This document shows, piece after piece, positions 43,885 through 53,039 of a stretch of DNA of 63,488 nucleotides (positions are counted from its first letter, which is position 1; each line of letters starts with the position of its first letter). Source of the DNA: Bacteroidales bacterium UBA1309 (GTDB taxonomy: Bacteria; Bacteroidota; Bacteroidia; Bacteroidales; Dysgonomonadaceae); assembly GCA_002307185.1 (NCBI GenBank), contig DBTT01000050.1, positions 1 to 63,488 on the forward strand, written 5' to 3'. The position numbers were made by a program, and so were the translations under genes. The notes beneath the pieces were generated by a model, which saw only the letters and a program-made list of their open reading frames with translations, did no database searches and was not told where the DNA came from.

Positions 43885-44826
43885 ATGAGTGAGAGAGTTA
43901 AATGTTTGATTATTGGTTCTGGGCCAGCAGGATACACTGCGGCAATTTATGCTTCACGAGCCAATTTAAGTCCTGTTCTTTATGAAGGGATACAACCCGG
44001 AGGACAATTGACCACAACAACAGAAGTGGAAAATTTCCCTGGATACCCTGAAGGCATTACCGGTACGGAATTGATGGAAGACTTGAAAAAACAAGCCACT
44101 AAATACGGAGCAGATGCCCGTTCGGGAATAGCTACGTCCGTTGATTTTTCGTCCAATCCCAAAAAAGTGGTGATTGATGGAGAGAAGACAATTGAGGCAG
44201 ATGCTGTAATTATTTCCACTGGAGCTTCAGCCAAGTATCTTGGTTTGCCCGATGAAACAAAATATGCGGGAATGGGTGTTTCTGCCTGTGCCACGTGCGA
44301 TGGCTTCTTCTATCGCAAAAAAACAGTAGCAGTAGTGGGCGGTGGAGACACTGCATGTGAAGAAGCAATCTATCTTTCGGGTTTGGCAGGCAAAGTATAT
44401 CTGATTGTCCGCAAGCCTTTTCTGCGTGCTTCAAAAGTAATGCAAGACCGAGTATTGAAAAACGAGAAAATTGAAGTGCTTTTCGAAACAAATACACTTG
44501 GATTATTTGGGGATAATGGAGTGGAAGGTGCTCATCTCGTGAAACATGCAGGTGAAGATAACGAAGAAAAACTGGATATAGCCATTGATGGATTTTTCTT
44601 GGCTATCGGCCACAAGCCAAATACTGATATTTTCAAAGGACAGGTCGATTTGGATGAAGTGGGTTACATCAAAACCGTGCCAGGAACACCAAAAACCAAT
44701 ATTGACGGTGTGTTTGCTGCGGGCGATGTGGCGGATCCTCATTACCGCCAGGCCATTACAGCTGCTGGAAGTGGTTGCCAGGCAGCAATTGAGGCAGAAC
44801 GTTATTTGTCAGCCTTGGAAAGTTAA
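43885..44826 (+). CDS. trxB: Thioredoxin-disulfide reductase
   Basis: A cytoplasmic FAD flavoenzyme that reduces thioredoxin with NADPH. It is 313 residues, the usual length of the low-molecular-weight bacterial type. The FAD-binding GSGPAGYTAA is at 11-20, the redox-active CATC at 135-138 (Cys135, Cys138), the NADPH-binding GGGDTACEEA near 151-160, and the C-terminal FAD motif GVFAAGDVAD follows. Single gene with its own promoter. It ends before a terminator shared with the convergent NADH dehydrogenase gene. Confidence 0.96.
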   Translation: MSERVKCLIIGSGPAGYTAAIYASRANLSPVLYEGIQPGGQLTTTTEVENFPGYPEGITGTELMEDLKKQATKYGADARSGIATSVDFSSNPKKVVIDGEKTIEADAVIISTGASAKYLGLPDETKYAGMGVSACATCDGFFYRKKTVAVVGGGDTACEEAIYLSGLAGKVYLIVRKPFLRASKVMQDRVLKNEKIEVLFETNTLGLFGDNGVEGAHLVKHAGEDNEEKLDIAIDGFFLAIGHKPNTDIFKGQVDLDEVGYIKTVPGTPKTNIDGVFAAGDVADPHYRQAITAAGSGCQAAIEAERYLSALES

Positions 44827-44852
44827 TTCAAGAAAACGTTGTAAAACTAAAT

Positions 44853-44889
44853 AAAGAGGGGAAAAGCTACTTGAGTTTTTCCCCTTTCT
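44853..44889. terminator. Bidirectional terminator between trxB and ndh
   Basis: GGGGAAAA (44858-44865) pairs with TTTTCCCC (44877-44884), extended by A-rich and T-rich flanks. Confidence 0.8.
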
Positions 44890-44899
44890 CGTTGTGAAC

Positions 44900-46264
44900 T
44901 TAATTCTGAAGTTCGTGACTATTTTTCAGTATATCTTCCCCCAAATGGGTTTGGGCTTCCCGTTCTTCCCGTTCTTTCACCTCTTTTGCTTTGCGTGCAT
45001 ACACGATCAGGCGCATGGTGTAGTCGTAGGTGATGTAGTTCCAGATCCAGTTGAGTAGGACAAAAAGTTTATTCCTTACACCGAGAATGGAGCGGAGATG
45101 CACGAACAACCACATCGCCCAAGCAAACCATCCTTTAAAATGCAACTTGGGTAAATCAACCACGGCACGGTTGCGCCCGATGGTTGCCATACTTCCCAAA
45201 TCATTGTATCGGAAGGGTTTGAGTGTTTGGCCACTTTGCATCCGGTTGAAATTTGCCGCCAAAAGAGTGCCTTGCTGGATGGCCACTTGTGCCAATTGTG
45301 GATGTCCATTCGGGAAAGCAGGATCTGTCGTTTGGAGGCATTGGTCGCCGATGGCAAAAATGTTGTCATAACCTTCTACTCGGTTAAATTCATCCACAAC
45401 AATACGCCCACCACGTCCGATCACGCTTGGGTTCATGTTCCCAATACGCACTGCCGTTACGCCGCTTGTCCAGATGAGGGTGCGGGTAGGGATCACTTCC
45501 CCGTTTTCAAACACCACGTTTCGGTTATTGTAATCCGCCACTTTTTTGCCAAGAATTACTTTTACACCCATCTCCTCGAGTGATTTAGCAGAGTCCTCGG
45601 ATGATTTTGGTGTCATTCCCTGCAACAACCTGTCTGCCGCTTCCACCAAATATATTTTCAAATCGTCTGGTTTTATTTCAGGATAATCTTTTGGGATAAC
45701 ATACCGTTTCATCTCCGAAAGTGCTCCGGCAATCTCTATTCCTGTTGCGCCACCTCCCACGATGACCACATTGAGCAGTTCTTTCTTCTCTTCCTCTGTG
45801 GCACAAGTAATTGCACGCTCAAAATTTCCTAAAAGAGCATTCCGCAAGCCCATCGCTTCCGAAATGTTTTTCATCGGCATGGCCACTTCTTCAATGTTTT
45901 TGTTTCCGAAGAAATTCGACACCGTTCCTGCGGCAAATATCAGATAATCGTATTCGATTTTTCCTATCGATGTTTGTAGCACGTCAAGTTCCGGTACCAC
46001 TGCTCTTGCTTTGGCCAGACGGAAGAAAAAGGACTTTTTCCTGTTTTTATATACATTGCGGAATGGAAAAGCGATAGAAGATGGCTCCATGCCACCCGAA
46101 GCAACTTGATAGATCAAAGGCAGAAATTGATGGTAATTGTTCTTATCCACCAACACCACTTGATAATCTGATTTTTTCAGCTTGTTTGCCAACTGAAGTC
46201 CTCCAAATCCACCTCCTACAATGACAATTCTCTTTTTACTGGTTTTAGGAATGTTGAAACTCAT
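44900..46264 (-). CDS. ndh: Type II NADH dehydrogenase-like FAD oxidoreductase
   Basis: A 454-residue two-dinucleotide-binding-domain flavoprotein. The FAD site is GGGFGGLQLANKL (about 17-29), the NADH site VGGGATGIEIAGAL (about 170) and a third conserved motif is FAIGDQCL. The amphipathic C-terminal region (GWFAWAMWLFVHLRSILG) would attach it to the inner membrane, as in NDH-2 enzymes that pass electrons from NADH to quinone without pumping protons. A sulfide:quinone reductase is less likely, because its cysteines are absent. Single gene. Confidence 0.88.
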   Translation of the reverse strand: MSFNIPKTSKKRIVIVGGGFGGLQLANKLKKSDYQVVLVDKNNYHQFLPLIYQVASGGMEPSSIAFPFRNVYKNRKKSFFFRLAKARAVVPELDVLQTSIGKIEYDYLIFAAGTVSNFFGNKNIEEVAMPMKNISEAMGLRNALLGNFERAITCATEEEKKELLNVVIVGGGATGIEIAGALSEMKRYVIPKDYPEIKPDDLKIYLVEAADRLLQGMTPKSSEDSAKSLEEMGVKVILGKKVADYNNRNVVFENGEVIPTRTLIWTSGVTAVRIGNMNPSVIGRGGRIVVDEFNRVEGYDNIFAIGDQCLQTTDPAFPNGHPQLAQVAIQQGTLLAANFNRMQSGQTLKPFRYNDLGSMATIGRNRAVVDLPKLHFKGWFAWAMWLFVHLRSILGVRNKLFVLLNWIWNYITYDYTMRLIVYARKAKEVKEREEREAQTHLGEDILKNSHELQN

Positions 46265-47100
46265 AGATTTTATTACAATAAATAGTTATATAAGTGATTC
46301 ATCTTGTAAAGTAAATAATTGTTGCATTTAAGCACATGAAAACATAAATGACCGATATTCGTTGGCATTCACACTAAAAATGCTTGACGAAGAATCAATC
46401 TCAGGCAGATGAGGATACTATAAATCAATACCAAGATCTGCTTATTTTAGTAAGTTACTTTTGTCTCTAAATACCTTGACACAACCTAGACTTGACACAC
46501 TTGTTTATAGATTAATGGAAAAATTGCATTGCGAAATTTGCTTTGTTTTTTAACCCTGATACCTTCTATTCACAATACAAATATACGAATAATATGTTGT
46601 ATTTTTGTTTGCTTTTTTATGGAAAATTAGCCAATCCGCTTTAAAGAAGAGACTAAAACTCCCCCTATTATTAATATATTTCATTTTTTATGTCATATCG
46701 ATAAATTGAATTTGCGTTATAGTACGCATTTTGCTTTCTCTGTGTGGCAATAGGCTGTGTCGCTATTTTTTCTCGCTGATTCTTTTTTATGAAATAAAGA
46801 ACAATAAAACTCACTAGAAGTATCTTTGTGTAAAACTAAATTTGTATGTTTGGCTTCGTAAAAATAAAGATAGGGAACAGATTGAATAAATTGTGGTATT
46901 ATTTTAACGCAAAGCCGCTAGATGGTAAAGGTGTATTTTGCTTACTAAATGAGTGTAAGGTATGCCTGCGAATTGAATTGTTTGTAAAAAACGTTGTCTC
47001 TCTTTGCGTCTCTGTGTTTATGTTTCTTATGCGACTACAAATTATTCTGATTACTTTATATCCAATAAAAAATTATTAAACGTTTTTCTTGTTTTTTCGA
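46265..47100. other. 836-base intergenic region, A+T-rich, with repeat-like element
   Basis: No convincing gene. Several TAnnTTTG boxes occur on the plus strand (46600-46607, 46821-46828, 46837-46844). The right part (about 46905-47040) is a repeat-like element bounded by complementary ACGCAAAG and CTTTGCGT. A 77-codon ORF at 46846-47079 covers the same element and is judged spurious. Confidence 0.6.
46905..47040. repeat. Candidate dispersed intergenic repeat with CTTTGCGT ends
   Basis: ACGCAAAG at 46907-46914 is the complement of CTTTGCGT at 47002-47009. The right part (CTCTCTTTGCGTCTCTGTG) resembles short intergenic repeats of the CTTTGCGTCTCTG type that I recall from Bacteroidota and other phyla. 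Only one copy is in the window, so its repeat status is unproven here. Confidence 0.4.
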
Positions 47101-48147
47101 ATGAAAGCAGCAATCAACAACATCCGGCGGAAATTAATGAACTCGCTCACAAGTAATGTGGGTGAGAGAATGATCGTAAGAAGGGACTTTTCTCTTTCTA
47201 GTAACCTTCCCAAAAGAATCCTTGTGGTCAGGCCCAATAGTAGGTTGGGAAATCAATTGATGCTGACTCCATTGTTACAAGAAATTGAGGCTCTACTTCC
47301 TGGCTGTAAAATAGATTTGTTCGTTCGGGGGAATTTAGCCCCGATTCTTTTTGCAAACTACCAACAGGTTGACCGTATCACCAAGCTGCCGCCGAAACCA
47401 TTCAAGGAATTGAAGAAATATCTCAACACGTGGGTAAGCCTCAGGAAGTATCATTATGACCTTGTTTTCAATGTCGATAGTGGTTCTTCGTCGGGAAGAT
47501 TGTGCACCCAATGGGTAAGGGGAAAAGCCAAATACTTCGGCGATAGATATGAACAGATGGACAATAAGGATGCAACCCACATGGCAAAATGGCCAGTTTA
47601 TAATTTCAGGTGGTTTCTAAGCCAGTTAGGGATTGCTGAAAACATCCAGCCGCCTCAGCCACTTTCGCTCAAGTTGACAGACTTCGAAAAGCAAAACGGC
47701 GAACAACTTTTAAAGAAAATGCTTGGCAATGACAAGCCGACCATCATGTTCTACACATTTGCCACAGGCGAAAAGTGTCTTTCGAAAGAATGGTGGAAGC
47801 CATTTTTTGCCCAATTGAGACAAAGATACGGCGAGAATTATAATTTACTGGAAGTGTTGCCTAAGGAAAATGTGTCGCAAATTGATTTCGATTCATTGAA
47901 TTATTACAGTACCGATATTCGTGAAATGGGCGCAGTGATGCACTCGGGAAAAGTGTTCATTACGGGAGACTGTGGCGTGATGCACCTGGCATCGAGTGTA
48001 GGCATTCCAACAATTGCGCTATTCTCGGGTGATAATATCCGGACTTATGAGCCATACAATCAGGGAAGCGCTTCTTTTCTTACCGATGAGGTTACCTTGG
48101 AGGAGCTTATTGCTTGTATTGATAGCATCATTCCATATTCCAAGTAA
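47101..48147 (+). CDS. Glycosyltransferase family 9 (heptosyltransferase-like)
   Basis: A 348-residue cytoplasmic-side glycosyltransferase of the GT9/ADP-heptose:LPS heptosyltransferase superfamily. The N-terminal Rossmann half holds ILVVRPNSRLGNQLMLTPLL, and the C-terminal half the family motif FITGDCGVMHLASSVGIPTI followed by ALFSGDN. It probably adds a sugar to the lipopolysaccharide core or a related glycan; donor and acceptor are not predictable. A TTG at 47089 would add four residues; the ATG at 47101 is preferred. An imperfect hairpin follows the stop at 48149-48174. Confidence 0.88.
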   Translation: MKAAINNIRRKLMNSLTSNVGERMIVRRDFSLSSNLPKRILVVRPNSRLGNQLMLTPLLQEIEALLPGCKIDLFVRGNLAPILFANYQQVDRITKLPPKPFKELKKYLNTWVSLRKYHYDLVFNVDSGSSSGRLCTQWVRGKAKYFGDRYEQMDNKDATHMAKWPVYNFRWFLSQLGIAENIQPPQPLSLKLTDFEKQNGEQLLKKMLGNDKPTIMFYTFATGEKCLSKEWWKPFFAQLRQRYGENYNLLEVLPKENVSQIDFDSLNYYSTDIREMGAVMHSGKVFITGDCGVMHLASSVGIPTIALFSGDNIRTYEPYNQGSASFLTDEVTLEELIACIDSIIPYSK

Positions 48148-48300
48148 ACATTGCCTATATTTCGAAATAGGTAATTTTATTATTTGCCAAACGCAGATCT
48201 ACTGATCACCAGCGGTATATTAATGTTTCTCCAACGTTTCCAATCCATTTTCAAACTGATTGTAAAATAATATTTGCGTGAAGATGAAAAGTTGAAAAGG

Positions 48301-48316
48301 TAATTTTGTAAATTTG
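48301..48316 (+). promoter_or_regulatory. Two tandem -7 promoter boxes for the CDF gene
   Basis: TAATTTTG (48301-48308) and TAAATTTG (48309-48316) abut each other, 45 bases before the CDF start. Confidence 0.5.
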
Positions 48317-48361
48317 CAGCTTATTTTTATTCCACTTCGGGGAATATCCATATAACGCAAT

Positions 48362-49303
48362 ATGTCACAAGATATTATCGATAAAAGGAAAAAGATTCTC
48401 CTCCGCACTTCTTGGATTAGTACCGTAGGCAATGCCATTCTTTCGATTACAAAAATTAGTGCGGGCTTAATTTCGGGTAGCCTCGCTGTTCTGAGTGACG
48501 GGATAGATTCTGCCACCGATGTCCTTATCTCGATTGTCATGATAATCACTGCCCGGATTGTTAGCCGTCCTCCCGACAAAGAGCATGCTTATGGATACGA
48601 GAAAGCGGAGAGTATTGCCACCAAAATCTTATCGTTTGTTGTCATTTATGCCGGAATAGAATTGCTGGTCACTTCCACCAAAGCGATTATCGCTTACGGA
48701 GAACGCGAACTCCCAAGCGCATTGGCCATTTATATCACACTGTTTTCCATAGCCGGAAAATTAGGGTTGGCTTTTTTTCAATTTCAGCAAGGAAAAAAGA
48801 TAAACAGCCAAATGCTTATTGCGAATGCTAAAAATATGCGAAGCGATGTGCTTATCTCGGTGAGTGTTTTGATCGGGCTGTTTTTTACCTCTGTGCTAAA
48901 AATGCCTATTTTGGATGCTGTAACGGGTGTTGTTGTGAGTTTGTTTATTCTTCGAACAGGTTTTAGTATTTTCATCGACTCCAATGTCGAACTGATGGAT
49001 GCCGTGAAAGATACGACGGTTTACGATGACATCTTCAAAGCCATCGATTCGATTCCCGAAGCCATCAACCCGCACCGTGTTCGAGTGCGTCCGTTAGGAG
49101 GAATGTATGTCATCAGCCTGGATGTGGAAGTTAACGGACATCTTTCTATTGTGGACGGACATGAAATAGCCGAAAAGGTGGAAGCTAAAATAAAAGAAAT
49201 AGTGGATAACGTGTATGATATTCGCATCCATATTGAACCCGAAGGCGTTGTGCATCCTCCCGAAAAGTATGGGGTGGATAAAGAAATACAGGAACAAGTG
49301 TAG
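48362..49303 (+). CDS. Cation diffusion facilitator metal exporter with DD/ND site
   Basis: An inner-membrane metal:proton antiporter of 313 residues with six membrane helices (about 15-210) and a cytoplasmic ferredoxin-like domain (about 215-300). The transport site reads Asp49-x3-Asp53 in helix 2 (SDGIDSATD) and Asn158-x3-Asp162 in helix 5 (NAKNMRSD). Zinc CDFs usually have His in one or both sites. A set of Asp and Asn is associated with manganese or iron exporters such as MntE. Mn2+ or Fe2+ export is thus the better guess. Single gene, convergent with the kinase gene. Confidence 0.92.
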   Translation: MSQDIIDKRKKILLRTSWISTVGNAILSITKISAGLISGSLAVLSDGIDSATDVLISIVMIITARIVSRPPDKEHAYGYEKAESIATKILSFVVIYAGIELLVTSTKAIIAYGERELPSALAIYITLFSIAGKLGLAFFQFQQGKKINSQMLIANAKNMRSDVLISVSVLIGLFFTSVLKMPILDAVTGVVVSLFILRTGFSIFIDSNVELMDAVKDTTVYDDIFKAIDSIPEAINPHRVRVRPLGGMYVISLDVEVNGHLSIVDGHEIAEKVEAKIKEIVDNVYDIRIHIEPEGVVHPPEKYGVDKEIQEQV

Positions 49304-49375
49304 CCTCAGAATTTATTCCCGGAAAAATATGCTAAAAAAGAAGCCCGAACAAGCTCCTTTTGATATTTCAGAGCC

Positions 49376-50230
49376 TTACACTAATTTCAAATCTTTTAGA
49401 AATCCGGGAATGGATTGTTCAAAGTTGACACCAAATCGAACGTCCGTCTTGGCTTCGTATGTGCGCCGGATGCTTGCTGTGGTGAAATTGACGGCTATTT
49501 GAGTGGCATCTTTCAGTTTGAAGTTGTTTAGCAATCCCGACAACAAGGCACTGGCAAACACATCGCCGGTTCCATGATAAAATCCGGGGATTTTCTCTCC
49601 CATCACAAATTCAACTTTGTTTTCCTGCTTGTCGAACGTGGTCGCACCCAACTGATCGTCGTCAAAGTAAACCCCTGTAAGTACCACTTTTTGAGGTCCG
49701 ATTTCCACCAATTTATTCACCAATTTTTCAATGAATTCGGTTGAATAAGGGCCTTCTTCGTATTTTGTATCTGTCAAAAGGCATGCTTCGGTAATGTTCG
49801 GAACTACTATATCCGCCTTTTCACACAGCGTTCTCATCCCTTTGACGAATTGCATGTTGAACAATGAATAGAGTTGTCCGTGGTCGGCCATCACCGGATC
49901 AACGAGAATCAGATTGTCCTTTGATTTGAAATCTTCAAAGAATTGCGAGATGATATTCAATTGCTCGAAAGAGCCAAGAAAACCCGTATAGATGGCATCA
50001 AAAGGGATATTTAACGATTTCCAATGAGCGGCAAACGAAACCAAATCGGAGGTCAAGTCACGGTAGGTGAATCCCGTGAATCCTCCAGTGTGCGTAGATA
50101 ACACGGCTGTTGGCATCACGCTGGTTTCAATTCCAGCGGCTGATAATATGGGTAAAGCCACTGTCAACGAACATTTTCCAAATCCGGAAATGTCGTGGAT
50201 TGCGGCAACCCTGGGCTGATATGTTTTCAT
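49376..50230 (-). CDS. pdxY: Pyridoxamine/pyridoxal kinase
   Basis: A cytoplasmic ribokinase-superfamily enzyme of about 284 residues that phosphorylates B6 vitamers. Diagnostic regions are IHDISGFGKCSLTVALPILS near the N-terminus, LVDPVMADHGQLY for metal and ATP binding, VVPNITEACLLT, and the anion-hole and catalytic base GTGDVFASALLSG, with Asp in GTGD. An alternative Met lies two codons upstream (50236). It is 49 bases after tdk on the same strand and probably in one transcript with tdk and the MutS-like gene. Confidence 0.92.
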   Translation of the reverse strand: MKTYQPRVAAIHDISGFGKCSLTVALPILSAAGIETSVMPTAVLSTHTGGFTGFTYRDLTSDLVSFAAHWKSLNIPFDAIYTGFLGSFEQLNIISQFFEDFKSKDNLILVDPVMADHGQLYSLFNMQFVKGMRTLCEKADIVVPNITEACLLTDTKYEEGPYSTEFIEKLVNKLVEIGPQKVVLTGVYFDDDQLGATTFDKQENKVEFVMGEKIPGFYHGTGDVFASALLSGLLNNFKLKDATQIAVNFTTASIRRTYEAKTDVRFGVNFEQSIPGFLKDLKLV

Positions 50231-50279
50231 TTCCATTTTTTAAAATTTATAGTAGTGATTCCGAAAGGACAATCAAAAT

Positions 50280-50861
50280 TTATTTCCTCAAAACTTGGGT
50301 GTAGCACGTGCGGCAGAGCGGTTGGTATTCACTCGTTTCGCCAAGCATCACTTGTTTTTCGTTCGCCACCAATCTGTACGAGTAATTTGCAAGAGCGCCG
50401 CACTTCACGCAAATGGCATGCACCTTGGTGACATCGTCCGCAATGGCGCACAATTGGGGCATAGGGCCAAACGGATTCCGCTTAAAGTCCATGTCTAGAC
50501 CTGCTATGATTACCCTGACTCCTTGGTCTGCCAACTGCTCGCACACTTCCGGCAACCCGGCGTCAAAAAATTGAGCTTCGTCAATCCCAATCACTTCCAC
50601 GTTCGACGAGAGGAGCAGGATATTGCTCGAATGTTCTACCGGAGTGCAGACAATCGAATTCTTGTCGTGAGAAACCACTTCAACCTCCGAATAACGGGTA
50701 TCAATAACCGGTTTGAAGATTTCCACTTTTTGTTTGGCTATTTTCGCCCGTTTCAGTCGTCGTAGCAGCTCTTCTGTTTTGCCTGAAAACATGGATCCGC
50801 AAACCACCTCAATACTTCCTCGTTTTTGGGATTCGTTGATCTTGTGCTCTGAATATATCAT
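50280..50861 (-). CDS. tdk: Thymidine kinase
   Basis: A type II thymidine kinase of 193 residues for the salvage of thymidine to dTMP. The P-loop is GSMFSGKT at 22-29, the catalytic and Mg-binding part is IGIDEAQFF, and the lid contains the structural zinc site CVKCG plus a C-terminal CRTC. The frame extends upstream to 51026, but that part overlaps the MutS-like gene and looks non-coding, so the Met at 50861 is the start. It lies 44 bases after the MutS-like gene. Confidence 0.96.
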   Translation of the reverse strand: MIYSEHKINESQKRGSIEVVCGSMFSGKTEELLRRLKRAKIAKQKVEIFKPVIDTRYSEVEVVSHDKNSIVCTPVEHSSNILLLSSNVEVIGIDEAQFFDAGLPEVCEQLADQGVRVIIAGLDMDFKRNPFGPMPQLCAIADDVTKVHAICVKCGALANYSYRLVANEKQVMLGETSEYQPLCRTCYTQVLRK

Positions 50862-50905
50862 TCCTAAAGTAATTTCTATTGAGTTAATTGTTGTAAATGT
50901 GTTGC

Positions 50906-52714
50906 TTACAGGCCTGTGATACCCATTTGCTTCATCAAGAACGAGGCATTCATGTTTTGCGCCACCCCTTCCCTTATTTTGTATGAAAATAAGAGCCGAT
51001 CGTCTTTTATTTCGGCTTCGAAGCAATAGTTTTTCACCTGCTCGGGAAATTCTTGCTCCAATTTTCCCAATTCCAAATCGTGCGTGGCAATAATGCCGTT
51101 GCTGCGGAGCGATACCAATTGGCGCATCAATGCCATGGAGCCTTTGCGCTTGTCCTCCGAATTAGTTCCTTTCAGTATTTCATCTAAAATAATGAAGAGT
51201 TTTTCACCTGATTGCAAGCGGTCGATAATCATTTTCAGACGTTTCAATTCGGCGAAGAAATACGATTCGTTGTCATTCAAAGAATCGGAAGTCCGCAAGT
51301 TGGTAATCAAATGCGCCGGATGGAAGCGGAGAGACGTTGCACATACCACGCTACCGATACATGCCAACACATGATTGACCCCGACAGTTCGTAGAAATGT
51401 ACTTTTTCCTGCCATGTTTGCACCGGTCACCACCAAGAAATAACCCTCTAGGGGAATATGCGCCCGGTTTTTTACCGATACCGAAGTTTTGATAAGCGGG
51501 TGTCCGATCGCCTCACCATCAAATATGAATTCATCTTCGGGTTGTGGATACACAAAATCGGGATGATTGAAAGCATAAGTTGCCAGGGAAGCCAAGGCAT
51601 CGAAACGGGCAACGGCCTGCTGCCATTTTTCCAAATCGGATTTGTGTGCATCCAACCATTTGTAGATCAGGATGGCATAGCGGACATTCCATAAAAGGAA
51701 AGGGTTGAACAACAGCACGCCCGGAGGCGTAAAAGCAAAATCCAAATTGGAGCGAAGTCTTCCCAACTTACGAAGAGATAAAGATGCGGGTTCGGGTTTG
51801 CAAACCAACTGCTTAATCTCTTGCAAAAGAGGCGATTCGAATGATTCATTTTCCAATACTTCAATCAGTTCGGTATAAGCATGGGGTATCAATCTCCCTC
51901 TATTTAAGTAATTGGATATAGCACTGACCTTTTTGGTCGAAAACAAGCTGACAAACAAGGTGGCAAACCAGAGAGGTAGAAAGATGTCTCCGCCGATAAT
52001 GTCCAACAGGTACAAAACAAACAAAAGGGCATACCCTGTGGGGATAAGATAGGAAACCACCCACCAAAAACCCATTCCCTTGAATGTAGGAGATTCTTGT
52101 GGAATTTGGGGTTCATTGGGGTTTTCTTCTTTCGAGCCGACCAATCCTAACGTCCGAAAATGAAGCAATAATTTATGCTTTTGCGACAGTTCCTTTACTG
52201 CTGCTTGCCTTTCCTGTATCTTCTCTTTTTCATCTAAGGGATACAGGACCATCTCCGCCAAAACAGTTTTTCCTTGACAAGAGATAGTCCTGTTTAAAGA
52301 CTGGAAGACTGATTTATCGCCAAACAGATCCAAGTCGAAGCTAAAGCTGTGGGAGGCATCCGCAAATTCCTTTCCTGCGTCAAATGCCGAATAATCATAT
52401 TCCAAGCCCTTTAGCTCATCGTTGGCCAATTTCTCCTGCGTTTCGTAGTAATCTTTTAATCGGAACAGCTTGTTGTGGTACAGCAAAAGTGCAAGAAAGA
52501 TGATTATCCCCGCCAAAAATGACAGAAACACAAACAGGGTTTGACCCCAGAATAAAAATATCAGCCCGATGGTTGCCAGAAATACAATTAGCCTGGCAGT
52601 TCCGACATTAAAAATTTGCTTTCGTAAAACGCTGGCCTTTTTTTTTTGCGTTTCGGCAACAGATGTATAATAAGCGACAACTTCCTCCGTTTGATTCATT
52701 GAAGATAGGTTCAA
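50906..52714 (-). CDS. Membrane-anchored MutS-family ATPase
   Basis: A 602-residue protein. The C-terminal half is a MutS domain V ATPase with Walker A TGANMAGKST (near 430-439), Walker B LFIILDEILKGTNSEDK and the ATHD motif. The lever/clamp region is reduced, and there is no mismatch-recognition domain or Smr domain. The N-terminal half has hydrophobic segments at about 40-80 and again around 225-270 (VVSYLIPTGYALLFVLYLLD), so it appears to be a membrane protein. It is not a standard MutS or MutS2 and its role is unknown. Alternative start Met at 52699. Upstream of tdk and pdxY in one direction. Confidence 0.87.
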   Translation of the reverse strand: MNLSSMNQTEEVVAYYTSVAETQKKKASVLRKQIFNVGTARLIVFLATIGLIFLFWGQTLFVFLSFLAGIIIFLALLLYHNKLFRLKDYYETQEKLANDELKGLEYDYSAFDAGKEFADASHSFSFDLDLFGDKSVFQSLNRTISCQGKTVLAEMVLYPLDEKEKIQERQAAVKELSQKHKLLLHFRTLGLVGSKEENPNEPQIPQESPTFKGMGFWWVVSYLIPTGYALLFVLYLLDIIGGDIFLPLWFATLFVSLFSTKKVSAISNYLNRGRLIPHAYTELIEVLENESFESPLLQEIKQLVCKPEPASLSLRKLGRLRSNLDFAFTPPGVLLFNPFLLWNVRYAILIYKWLDAHKSDLEKWQQAVARFDALASLATYAFNHPDFVYPQPEDEFIFDGEAIGHPLIKTSVSVKNRAHIPLEGYFLVVTGANMAGKSTFLRTVGVNHVLACIGSVVCATSLRFHPAHLITNLRTSDSLNDNESYFFAELKRLKMIIDRLQSGEKLFIILDEILKGTNSEDKRKGSMALMRQLVSLRSNGIIATHDLELGKLEQEFPEQVKNYCFEAEIKDDRLLFSYKIREGVAQNMNASFLMKQMGITGL

Positions 52715-53039
52715 ATAAGTTACTAATGACTAATTTTTAATGTTGTAATTGCCGGACTTGTAAATGCTATGTGCGACAAACTCACTGTAGATATTTTCAT
52801 TCAGATACCCGCTTCAACCGTATTGACCCAAACACGGACAGCAACATCAATGGAGCTGTTACGTGATGTACTCAATTCAACTATGAAGGGAATACCAATT
52901 ACAGAAGAATCTATTGATTGCTCCGTTAATGCGGCAGGAATAACATCTAAAAACATAGTTTCATTTTCTTTTTTAAGTATTTTTGAATTAGACAACAAAA
53001 TAAGCGTAATTTTGTGAGAATAAAAAATGATTTTACGAA
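52715..53039. other. 325-base intergenic region between divergent genes
   Basis: It holds the plus-strand promoter at 52982-53014. A minus-strand ORF at 52801-52956 (51 codons, beginning MFLDVIPAALTEQ) and an overlapping plus-strand ORF at 52769-53017 exist, but neither has recognisable features. I regard them as unproven. Confidence 0.5.
52982..53014 (+). promoter_or_regulatory. Complete -33/-7 promoter for the TPR gene
   Basis: TTTG (52982-52985) and TAATTTTG (53007-53014) are spaced by 21 bases, 25 bases before the ATG. Confidence 0.7.

Noticed and set aside
46846..47079. 77-codon ORF in the long intergenic region
   Set aside because: Its translation is what the repeat-like element gives by chance, rich in Cys, Leu and Val with no start context. 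Treated as non-coding.
50862..51026. N-terminal extension of thymidine kinase
   Set aside because: The 55 added residues overlap the MutS-like coding region and do not resemble any kinase segment.
52769..53017. Overlapping small ORFs on both strands between the MutS-like and TPR genes
   Set aside because: They lie opposite each other, have no recognisable motif and the plus-strand one runs into the promoter of the TPR gene.
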